Assembly (NCBI RefSeq): GCF_002251855.1 | Contig: NZ_NOXW01000020.1 | Coordinates: forward strand, 124,001 to 188,000 | Length of the DNA stretch: 64,000 nucleotides | Source: Rhodoferax sp. TH121 | GTDB taxonomy: Bacteria; Pseudomonadota; Gammaproteobacteria; Burkholderiales; Burkholderiaceae_C | Direction: 5' to 3' | In this document: in pieces, positions 27,291 to 34,636 of the stretch | How the letters are laid out: each line of letters opens with the position of its first letter | How positions within the stretch are numbered: position 1 is the stretch's first letter | Position numbers and translations under genes: made by a program | Notes under the pieces: generated by a model | The model's database searches: none | The model's input: only the letters and a program-made list of their open reading frames with translations | What the model was told of the DNA's origin: nothing

Positions 27291-28184
27291 TCAGGGCTTG
27301 GCGTCGATCAGGTCCAGCCAACGCTGCAAAGGGTTGAAACCTGTGATGAGCGCGCTGGCCACCAGCACCAGAGCCCCGCCTATCAGCAGACCGCTGCCTA
27401 GCGCCTCGCCCAAAAAAAGGTGGCCCCACAGCACACCAAACACGGGGATCATAAAAATGGGGCTCATAGCGGCCACCGGGGTCACGTGGCGCAGGATGCG
27501 CAGGTGCGCCCAGTAAGCCAAACCCGACGTGACAATGCCCATGACAGCGACGGCCAGGAGCGCCTGTAGGGAGAAATGTGCTTGCGGCAAACTGTAGGCG
27601 GCGCCAGGCAGCAGCATCAGCAAGGACAGCGCATGGATGCTGGCGGCAATTTGCAGAGGCTGCATGTAGCCCACGGCCTGCTTGGTAATGGGGGCTGAAA
27701 AACCGTAGCAAGCCGACGCAGTGATGCACGCCAACACTGCCAGCACCACAGTTGGAGATGGCTGCACTGGCCCCAGACTCACAATAAAGGCCACGCCCGC
27801 GAAACCACAGATGCACCCCAGCACCTTGCGTGTGGTGATGGTGTCTTCTCCCATGCGGGCCGAGGCAAACATGCCGAAGATCACCGCCGTGGAATTGAGC
27901 AGCGCGCTGTAGCCCGCGGGCAACTGTAGCCCGGCCCAGGCAAACAGCAGAAAGGGCACGGCCACCGACAGTGCGCCAATAACGGCCAGCGTGCGCCAGT
28001 GCTGCCAGGCCCAAGGCTGGCGCATGGCACGCATCAGAATCGCCAGTGTGGCGGTTGCCAGACCCACGCGCAGCAGTGCCAGCACATTGGGGCCGAACAC
28101 GGGGCTGGCGATGCGAATAAAGAGGAAGGAAGCGCCCCACAGGGCAGACAGCGCAACCAGTTGGGCAAAGTATTTGGTTTTCAT
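27291..28184 (-). CDS. EamA-family (DMT) permease
   Basis: This protein of 297 residues from the ATG at 28184 has ten hydrophobic segments in two EamA repeats: 'ALSALWGASFLFIRIASPVF' opens the first and 'AVLACITASACYGFSAPITK' the second. The frame continues to a TTG at 28211, which is less likely. It is a metabolite/drug transporter of unknown substrate. It lies upstream of glpQ on the same strand with a 75-base gap. That gap shows nothing notable. Confidence 0.88.
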   Translation of the reverse strand: MKTKYFAQLVALSALWGASFLFIRIASPVFGPNVLALLRVGLATATLAILMRAMRQPWAWQHWRTLAVIGALSVAVPFLLFAWAGLQLPAGYSALLNSTAVIFGMFASARMGEDTITTRKVLGCICGFAGVAFIVSLGPVQPSPTVVLAVLACITASACYGFSAPITKQAVGYMQPLQIAASIHALSLLMLLPGAAYSLPQAHFSLQALLAVAVMGIVTSGLAYWAHLRILRHVTPVAAMSPIFMIPVFGVLWGHLFLGEALGSGLLIGGALVLVASALITGFNPLQRWLDLIDAKP

Positions 28185-28249
28185 GCGTCGGACATTGTCC
28201 GCCCACGACAAGCAAACCCTGGCCGGGAAAGAACAAAAAAAATAGGAGC

Positions 28250-31200
28250 TTAGGCGGGCACCTGCTGCCAGCGCAGCGCTTCCTCCACCGTCGCGACGGG
28301 CTGTGGTTTGCCAAAGTAGTAGCCCTGGTAGACGTCGCAGCCCATGTCGGCCAGGGCAAGGTGCTGTCCATCGGTTTCCACGCCCTCGGCGATCACGCGC
28401 AAGCCCAGGCTGTGGCCCAGCGAGATGATGGTGTTGGCGATGGTGGCGTCGTTGGGGTCGGTGAGGAGATCGCGGACAAAGCCCTGGTCAATTTTTAGCT
28501 GTTGCAGTGGCAGGCGCTTCAGATAGGCCAGAGAGGAGTATCCCGTTCCGAAGTCGTCCAGCGAGAAGCTCACCCCGTGTGCGCGCAAGGCGTTCATCTT
28601 GAGCACCAAATCTTCCATGTTGGCAGCCAAGGTGCTTTCCGTCAGTTCGAGTTCGAGGCGACCGGCGGGGGCGCCACTGCGCAGCAGGGTCCGCTCAACC
28701 TGGGCCACGAAGTCCGCTTGGGCAAACTGGGCGGCACTCACGTTCACCGCAATGCTGAGGTGGGCAGTGGCCGGGTTCTGCGCCCAGCGCTGGAGCTGTT
28801 GGCAGGCGGTTTCCAGAACCCATTGGCCTAGCGTTAGGATCAGGCCGGTATCTTCGGCCAAGGGGATGAAGTGCGCGGGGGATACCAAGCCGCGCTCAGG
28901 GTGCTGCCAGCGAATCAGCGCCTCAACGCCCAGGACGCGCCCCAACGCGTCGACTTGCAGCTGGTAGTACAGGACGAACTCATGGGCTTGCAAGCCACGG
29001 CGGATGTCTTCCTCCAACTGGTTACGCTCCACTGCTTTGGCTTGCATGGCGGGGTCAAAGAAGCAAAAGGTATTGCGCCCCGCAGCTTTGGCTTGGTAGA
29101 GCGCAGCGTCGGCTTCTTTGAGCAGGTCGTCATAACTCTTGCTGTTTTCCACAAACAGTGCAATGCCCACGCTGGTGGTGGCTACGTGCGGTTTGCCCTG
29201 CAGGCTGCAGGGCTCGGCCAGCAGTTGCAGGACCTTGTGGGCGACAACTTCAGTGCGCGTCGCCGCTTCTTGATGGTGGGCACTGAGGTTTTCCAGTACC
29301 AGCACAAACTCGTCACCACCCAAGCGGGCCACGGTGTCACCCTCACGCACTGCCATCTGAAGGCGCTGTGCCACCTGTTGTAACAAATCATCGCCCACCG
29401 CATGGCCCTGGGTGTCGTTGACTTGTTTGAAATGGTCCAGGTCCAGAAACATGACTGCGCCATACAACCCGCTGCGGCTGGAGGCGGCCAGCGCATGGCG
29501 CAAATGGTCGGCCAACAGGCGGCGGTTGGGCAGGCCGGTCAAGCCGTCATAAAACGCGAGCCTGCGGATTTCCTCTTCGTCTGAGCGTCGCTGGGTGATG
29601 TCGCGCACCAATCCGATAAACGTGGCTTCGCCCAAGTGCTCGGTTTTCGATACCGACAGGTTCATGGGGAATGTGCTGCCGTCCTTGCGTCGGCCTTCCA
29701 GCTCCCGAGGGCGGTCAATCACACGCTCCTCACCCGTGTGGCGGTAGTGCGCAAGGTAACTGTCGTGCTGGCTTCGGTGGGGCTCTGGCATCAGCATCGA
29801 GACATTGTGTCCGACCACTTCGTCAACGCTGTAGCCAAACATGGCAGACGCAGCTTTGTTGAAGGTCCGCACCAAACCGTCCGGACCGATCGTAACCACC
29901 CCATCAGCCATGTTGTCCAGGATGGCCTTCGTATGTTGCAGCGAGGCACGCAGCGCGTGTTTGGCGCGCACCCGTTCGGTAATGTCCCGCTGCACCGATA
30001 CCCAATGCGTGTACCAGCCCGTGTTGTCAGCAATGGGGGCGATGTTGAGCTCGACCCAAAACTCTTTCCCGCTTTTGCTGTAATTGATGAGCTCCGCATG
30101 CACCGGTTGCCAGTGTTGCAAGCTATGTCGAATTTGATCGAGCACCGTCCGGTCGGTGTTGGGCCCCTGCAGCAGCCGCGGGGTTTGACCCAGTACTTCT
30201 GCCCGCGTGTAGCCGGTCTGGCGTTCAAACGCATCATTCACAAACACAATGCGCGGCCCGTTCCCGAGCAAGGGCTCGGCTTCCGTGATGAGTACGATGT
30301 CGTTCAGGTCGGCCATCGCAGTACCCAGGAGTTTGAGTTGCTGCTCCGACTCCATGCGCTCCGTCACCTCGCGGGTCAAGACGATGAGCCGCTGGGGCGA
30401 TCCAGTCTCCACCGCCTTGCGGGCTGCGGAAAGCTCAAACCAGCGCCAGCCATTACGCAGGCGGAGTTTGACCAGATAGCCGCTGGTGCGGCCCTTGTCC
30501 ATGGCCTCCTGCAGGGCTGCCAGTACGGTGTTGGCTGCTGCCTGGGGCATCACATCCCGCACATTTTTCCCCACCAGCGTATGGGGCGGTATGCCCAAAA
30601 GGTCTATTTGTGGCGTGTGGTAGCTGTGGTAGGTCCCGTTGAGCTCCATCTCAAAAATCATGTCCGGCACGGCTTCCAGCGTTGCCTTGAGGCTGTTTTG
30701 CACGGTGTCCAGTGCTTGGTAGGGGCGCTGTACGGTGGCAACAAATATGCTCCGGTACAAATACAAGTAGGCAATGACCTTGTAGACATGACCGGCCAGA
30801 TTGAAAAGGTCCGTCACGTTGGCATACATCGTGAAAAACAGCTCGCTCATGGCCATGGTCAGCACCGCGCCCAGCATGGCCGTGGCATGGAGTCCCCGTT
30901 CGGTCCGCTGGCGTCGCAGCAGGCATGCTGCGGCCACCAAGTGCAGGCCGATGAGACCAAATTCGAGTCGAATCTTGAGTGTCGTTAGACCGCTGCCCGC
31001 GATGAATGTGCGGGGAATGGAGGTGGGATAAAACAAAAAAATCCAGTGGGCCAGGACCACAAAAGCCAGAACGCCTGCCAATAGCCCCCAACGGTACACA
31101 GGCCGTTGAAGCGGCTTCCAGGGCACGGCCGCGACCAGCACCAGGCTTACCGCGGCCAGAAAACGCGCGGCCAGCCAGAAGTTGATCGCTTTCTCCGGGT

Positions 31201-31534
31201 CGCTCGGGGTGACGTAGGCCGGCATGCCCTTGAATGACATCAAGTGGGAGAAATCGAGCAGCGCCACGCCCAGAAAGGTGTAGGCCAGCAAGGGCATGCT
31301 GCCGGAGGTCTTGTGGGATTGTGCGTTCCAGGCCGTTGCAAAGATCAATCCCGACACCACAATCGAGACAATTTCCAGCAGGGAGTGCAGGGGCTCGAAG
31401 CCTGCAATGCCCCGCAGGCTGTCTGGTACCTCCACCCAGAGCAAAAACAACATGCCCGCCAGCAGCGCTAGCAACTGGCTACGTATCGTGCGGACATCTC
31501 CCCAGAGCCCGGGTTGGGGTGCAACAGTGTTCAA
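28250..31534 (-). CDS. MASE3-PAS-GGDEF-EAL cyclic-di-GMP protein
   Basis: This is a 1094-residue signalling protein. The N-terminal membrane sensor (about residues 20-260, seven to eight helices, 'FSHLMSFKGMPAYV' and 'AARFLAAVSLVLVAAVPW') fits MASE3. Three PAS domains follow (about 285-650). A GGDEF domain at about 655-820 starts with YDGLTGLPNRR and has an intact active site RLGGDEF near 738. An EAL domain at about 835-1085 contains GVEALIRWQHP near 870, 'ELTEST', LDDFGTGYSSLAYLKRLP near 993 and 'KIDQGFV'. Both synthesis and breakdown of c-di-GMP are therefore possible. The start is a TTG with CAGGAG about 8 bases upstream. An FNR-like site lies 90-103 bases upstream. Confidence 0.93.
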   Translation of the reverse strand: MNTVAPQPGLWGDVRTIRSQLLALLAGMLFLLWVEVPDSLRGIAGFEPLHSLLEIVSIVVSGLIFATAWNAQSHKTSGSMPLLAYTFLGVALLDFSHLMSFKGMPAYVTPSDPEKAINFWLAARFLAAVSLVLVAAVPWKPLQRPVYRWGLLAGVLAFVVLAHWIFLFYPTSIPRTFIAGSGLTTLKIRLEFGLIGLHLVAAACLLRRQRTERGLHATAMLGAVLTMAMSELFFTMYANVTDLFNLAGHVYKVIAYLYLYRSIFVATVQRPYQALDTVQNSLKATLEAVPDMIFEMELNGTYHSYHTPQIDLLGIPPHTLVGKNVRDVMPQAAANTVLAALQEAMDKGRTSGYLVKLRLRNGWRWFELSAARKAVETGSPQRLIVLTREVTERMESEQQLKLLGTAMADLNDIVLITEAEPLLGNGPRIVFVNDAFERQTGYTRAEVLGQTPRLLQGPNTDRTVLDQIRHSLQHWQPVHAELINYSKSGKEFWVELNIAPIADNTGWYTHWVSVQRDITERVRAKHALRASLQHTKAILDNMADGVVTIGPDGLVRTFNKAASAMFGYSVDEVVGHNVSMLMPEPHRSQHDSYLAHYRHTGEERVIDRPRELEGRRKDGSTFPMNLSVSKTEHLGEATFIGLVRDITQRRSDEEEIRRLAFYDGLTGLPNRRLLADHLRHALAASSRSGLYGAVMFLDLDHFKQVNDTQGHAVGDDLLQQVAQRLQMAVREGDTVARLGGDEFVLVLENLSAHHQEAATRTEVVAHKVLQLLAEPCSLQGKPHVATTSVGIALFVENSKSYDDLLKEADAALYQAKAAGRNTFCFFDPAMQAKAVERNQLEEDIRRGLQAHEFVLYYQLQVDALGRVLGVEALIRWQHPERGLVSPAHFIPLAEDTGLILTLGQWVLETACQQLQRWAQNPATAHLSIAVNVSAAQFAQADFVAQVERTLLRSGAPAGRLELELTESTLAANMEDLVLKMNALRAHGVSFSLDDFGTGYSSLAYLKRLPLQQLKIDQGFVRDLLTDPNDATIANTIISLGHSLGLRVIAEGVETDGQHLALADMGCDVYQGYYFGKPQPVATVEEALRWQQVPA

Positions 31535-31623
31535 AAAACAATCTCCTGCGGCTTGGGACGCGCGTGCCCCGGATCAGTTCATGAAAGATAAGGGGAATGG
31601 GCGATGGCGTACAGAGCTGGGGC

Positions 31624-31637
31624 TTGATGCAAGTCAA
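31624..31637. promoter_or_regulatory. Candidate FNR/CRP-family site
   Basis: TTGATGCAAGTCAA matches the FNR-type consensus TTGAT-N4-ATCAA at nine of ten fixed positions (G instead of A in the right half). It lies in the 140-base spacer upstream of the MASE3 c-di-GMP gene, 90 bases from its TTG start. Binding is inferred only from sequence. Confidence 0.45.
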
Positions 31638-31674
31638 TGTTGCCGAGATTAGCCTGCCGATCCATGGCTTGTTT

Positions 31675-32421
31675 TCACCTGACGCCAGTGCCGGAGAAGT
31701 CGCCTTGCAGGAAAGCGCTGCGCTGGGATGTGGTGAATCTTTCGATCGCATAACGCAGCGTGGTACGGGGCAGGGCGGTGTAGTGGGTGCCCAGAAACCC
31801 CAGCAGCTTCGCTTCGTCCCGCTTGCCCAGCTCGCGCAGCATCCAGCCGCAGGCTTTGTGCATGAGGTCGTGCGAGTCGGTCAGCAGCTGGGCATAGAGT
31901 TTGAGCGCATCGTCAAAGTCGCTCGCGCGGATGAAGGCAAAGGTGCTGAGTACGGCGATGCGTCGGTCCCAGAGTACGGGAGATTTCGCGAGCTCCCAGA
32001 TCACGCTGCGGTCACGCTCTAACAGGTAGGGGCCGCTGATGTAGGGCGCCGCGCCATCCACCAGATTCCAGTTGTTCACGCGGTTGCGGTGTGCCATGAA
32101 GCAGTCGTAGACCGCGGTCTGCACATCGGCCTTGCCCTTGGTGAAGCGCCGTACCAGGATGTCCAGCGCCAGCACGCGCACCTCGTTGTAGGGGGACTGC
32201 AGCAAGGCGGCGCAATCATCGAGCGTGAGGGTGTTGAACTGGCGCGCAGTCTCGCGGATCACCGGCACGCGGATGCCGAGGAACTGATCGCCTTCACCGT
32301 ACTGGCCGGGCCCGCTTTGGAAGTAGCGTGCTGCAGTTTCGGCTTTGCTGGCATCGGCCAGCGCGAACAGCGCCGCTTCGGCCGCCCGGGCTTCTGCACT
32401 GAGGCCCGGCACCGACTGCAT
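31675..32421 (-). CDS. AlkD-like DNA alkylation repair protein
   Basis: This protein of 248 residues starts at the ATG at 32421, 2 bases after the mutL stop. The HEAT-repeat fold of AlkC/AlkD-type glycosylases is suggested by 'YFQSGPGQYGEGDQFLGIRV', 'NNWNLVDGAAPYISGPYL' and 'SPVLWDRRIAVLSTFAFI'. These are family-typical segments with Trp and Asp near the DNA groove. AlkD removes N3- and N7-alkylpurines from DNA. Close linkage with mutL makes a DNA-repair pair. The frame is open upstream into mutL, but the ATG chosen gives the usual family length. Confidence 0.88.
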   Translation of the reverse strand: MQSVPGLSAEARAAEAALFALADASKAETAARYFQSGPGQYGEGDQFLGIRVPVIRETARQFNTLTLDDCAALLQSPYNEVRVLALDILVRRFTKGKADVQTAVYDCFMAHRNRVNNWNLVDGAAPYISGPYLLERDRSVIWELAKSPVLWDRRIAVLSTFAFIRASDFDDALKLYAQLLTDSHDLMHKACGWMLRELGKRDEAKLLGFLGTHYTALPRTTLRYAIERFTTSQRSAFLQGDFSGTGVR

Positions 32422-32423
32422 GG

Positions 32424-34451
32424 CTATCGGCCGCGCAAAAACAGGCTGTCCAGCTCCTTGAGTGTGAGCTGGCGCCAGGTGGGGCGGCCGTGGTTGCACT
32501 GGTCGCTGCGCTCGGTGGCTTCCATGTCACGCAAGAGCGCGTTCATTTCTTCGAGGGTGAGTTTGCGGTTGGCGCGCACAGCGCCGTGGCAGGCCATGGT
32601 GCCCAGAATTTCGTTTTGTGCGCGCTGGATGACGGTGCTGGCATCGTGCTGGGCCAGTTCGGCCAGCACGCTGCGGGCGAGCTCCACGGCGTCACCCTTT
32701 GCCAGCGTGGTGGGGACGGCGCGCACAGCCAGGGTTTTGGGCGAGAAGGGACTGATTTCCAAACCCAGGGTATGGAGCGTGGCGACGTGTGCCTCTGTGG
32801 TGGCCACTTCATCGGGGGTGGCGGCAAAGGTGGCCGGGATGAGCAGGGGCTGGCTGGCCAGCGGGTGTACGCTGCCATCGGGGGCGGTGAGGCTGATTTG
32901 CTGTTTCAGGCGCTCGTACACGATGCGTTCGTGGGCAGCGTGCATGTCCACAATCACTAGGCCTTGGGCGTTTTCGGAGAGGATGTAGACGCCTTGGAGT
33001 TGGGCAATCGCTCTTCCTAAGGGCCAAGCTTCCTCTTCGTTGGGTAGGCGGTTGGGCGGCAGAGCGTTCTGCTCCGTGTCCCCCGCCCGCTTTGCGGGCT
33101 CCTCCTTGACCTGCGCAGAACGCTCTGCCGCCCAACCTTCTAGGGTTGCGGAGGGGTTGGCATAGCGTTGCCAGAGCAGGCTGATGTCGTTGACGCGGTG
33201 GCCGATCAGGCCTTCTTCTGCTTCAAATTTGATAGCTGATTGCGCACTATACATGGGCGCTACTGGCTTGTTGGGCACATAGACGCCGGGTGTGGGCAGT
33301 GCGCTGGCGTCGCTGCTAGTCCCAAACAGGCTGGGCGCCTGGGCCTGGCCCGAGACTGCGCCGGCAGCCGTGGCGGCGCGCGGCGTGGCCAGGGTGTCTT
33401 CCACCGCATGGCGCACGGCCTGGTGCACTTCGCGGCTGTCGCGGAAGCGCACTTCGATCTTGGTGGGGTGCACGTTCACGTCCACGCGCGTCGGGTCCAT
33501 GGCCACATAGAGCGCGTAGACCGGCTGGCGGTTTCCGTGCAGCACGTCTTCATAGGCGCTGCGGGCGGCGTGGGTGAGGACCTTGTCGCGCACAAAACGG
33601 CCGTTCACATAGCAGAACTGCTGGTCGGCACGGGAGCGGGCGGCATCGGGCACCCCGGCGCGGCCCCAGACGCGCAGGGCGGGCTGCTCGTATTCGTTGG
33701 TTGGCTTGCTGTGCCAATCCACGCGCACACTTTGGGCCAAAAATTCGGGGCCGAGCACATCGCTCAAACGTTGGTCCAAGGCGGCCAGAGCGGCGTCCAT
33801 CGGAGCCTCATTCAGCGGCATATCGAGGCACCGGCGCCACTGTTCCACCAGTTTGCCTTCGTGCCAGATGGCAAAGCCCACGTCCGGGCGCGCCAGCGCG
33901 TGGCGGCGTACGGACTCGATGCAGTGGGCCAGCTCAGTGGCGTCGGTCTTGAGGAATTTGCGACGCGCCGGGGTGCTGTAGAACAGCTCTTTGACTTCCA
34001 CCGTGGTGCCCTGGCCGCGCGCAACCGGGCGCAGCTCGCCAGTGCGGCCATCGAGCAAATAGGCATCATTGATGCCGCTGGCGCGCGACAGAATAGCGCA
34101 ATCAGCTATGGAATTGATAGCGGCCAGTGCCTCCCCGCGAAAGCCCATGGTGGCCACGCTCTCCAGGTCGTGCAGGTTGCCGATCTTGCTGGTGGCGTGG
34201 CGCTTGAAGGCGATCGGCAGTTCGTCACGCAGGATGCCCTGGCCGTCGTCCTCCACGCTGATAAGGCGCACACCACCGGCCAGCAGCCGCAATGTGATCT
34301 GGGTGGCGCCAGCGTCCAGCGCGTTGTCAACCAGTTCACGCACCACACTGGCGGGGCGTTCCACCACCTCCCCGGCCGCAATCTGGCTGATGAGTTCGTC
34401 GGGAAGTTCGCGGATAGGGCGGCGGGGGGCGGGCATTAGTGGTGCGTTCAC
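32424..34451 (-). CDS. mutL: DNA mismatch repair protein MutL
   Basis: This 675-residue protein has an N-terminal GHKL ATPase: 'IAAGEVVERPASVVRELVDN' followed by 'ALDAGA' near residue 25, 'VEDDGQGI', and 'TMGFRGEALAAI' near 105. A C-terminal MutL dimerisation domain covers about residues 480-675, ending 'QCNHGRPTWRQLTLKELDSL'. It couples MutS recognition to strand removal. The start is a GTG at 34451, with an ATG five codons in. The non-conserved linker near residue 403 holds a repeat copy (33219-33268) giving APMYSAQSAIKFEA. A weaker match sits in the conserved ATPase region (34088-34125). Confidence 0.96.
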   Translation of the reverse strand: MNAPLMPAPRRPIRELPDELISQIAAGEVVERPASVVRELVDNALDAGATQITLRLLAGGVRLISVEDDGQGILRDELPIAFKRHATSKIGNLHDLESVATMGFRGEALAAINSIADCAILSRASGINDAYLLDGRTGELRPVARGQGTTVEVKELFYSTPARRKFLKTDATELAHCIESVRRHALARPDVGFAIWHEGKLVEQWRRCLDMPLNEAPMDAALAALDQRLSDVLGPEFLAQSVRVDWHSKPTNEYEQPALRVWGRAGVPDAARSRADQQFCYVNGRFVRDKVLTHAARSAYEDVLHGNRQPVYALYVAMDPTRVDVNVHPTKIEVRFRDSREVHQAVRHAVEDTLATPRAATAAGAVSGQAQAPSLFGTSSDASALPTPGVYVPNKPVAPMYSAQSAIKFEAEEGLIGHRVNDISLLWQRYANPSATLEGWAAERSAQVKEEPAKRAGDTEQNALPPNRLPNEEEAWPLGRAIAQLQGVYILSENAQGLVIVDMHAAHERIVYERLKQQISLTAPDGSVHPLASQPLLIPATFAATPDEVATTEAHVATLHTLGLEISPFSPKTLAVRAVPTTLAKGDAVELARSVLAELAQHDASTVIQRAQNEILGTMACHGAVRANRKLTLEEMNALLRDMEATERSDQCNHGRPTWRQLTLKELDSLFLRGR
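33219..33268 (+). repeat. Dispersed coding-compatible repeat, copy 6 (in mutL linker)
   Basis: It reads GCTTCAAATTTGATAGCTGA, TTGCGCACTATACATGGGCG, CTA, and is antisense to mutL. It lies in the flexible linker between the ATPase and dimerisation domains and is read in the same frame as the exporter copy (SAIKFEA). Confidence 0.7.
34088..34125 (-). repeat. Possible partial repeat, copy 7 (in mutL ATPase domain)
   Basis: On the minus strand it reads GCTATCAATTCCATAGCTGA, TTGCGCTATTCTG, which resembles the left half of the repeat. It encodes AINSIADCAILS, within the conserved region after GFRGEAL where MutL length does not vary. It may therefore be chance similarity or a conversion event rather than an insertion. 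Confidence 0.35.
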
Positions 34452-34636
34452 CGGGACATTTTAGGGGGCGGGGCGATGGTGCGCGGGCGTGTGGACTGTT
34501 GGCCATTCCCATTTGTAACGTCACCAGTTTGCGCTACTTCTCATGGCATAGTAGGAGAGGCGCGCGGAGTGCCGCACATTGATCAACCCTTGCGGGCCTG
34601 AGCCCGAAAGCAGATAGCTTCCAAGAAACAAAAGGT

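Noticed and set aside
29636..30988. 450-codon open frame opposite the MASE3-GGDEF-EAL gene
   Set aside because: Fully antisense to a well-supported gene, with no domain and no ribosome-binding site. Similar shadows lie opposite thiB, glpQ, mutL and amiC.
34560..34625. Possible c-di-GMP riboswitch before the 7TM-GGDEF-EAL gene
   Set aside because: Only a short hairpin (GGGCCTGAGCCC) is visible; the conserved core of known c-di-GMP riboswitches is not found.
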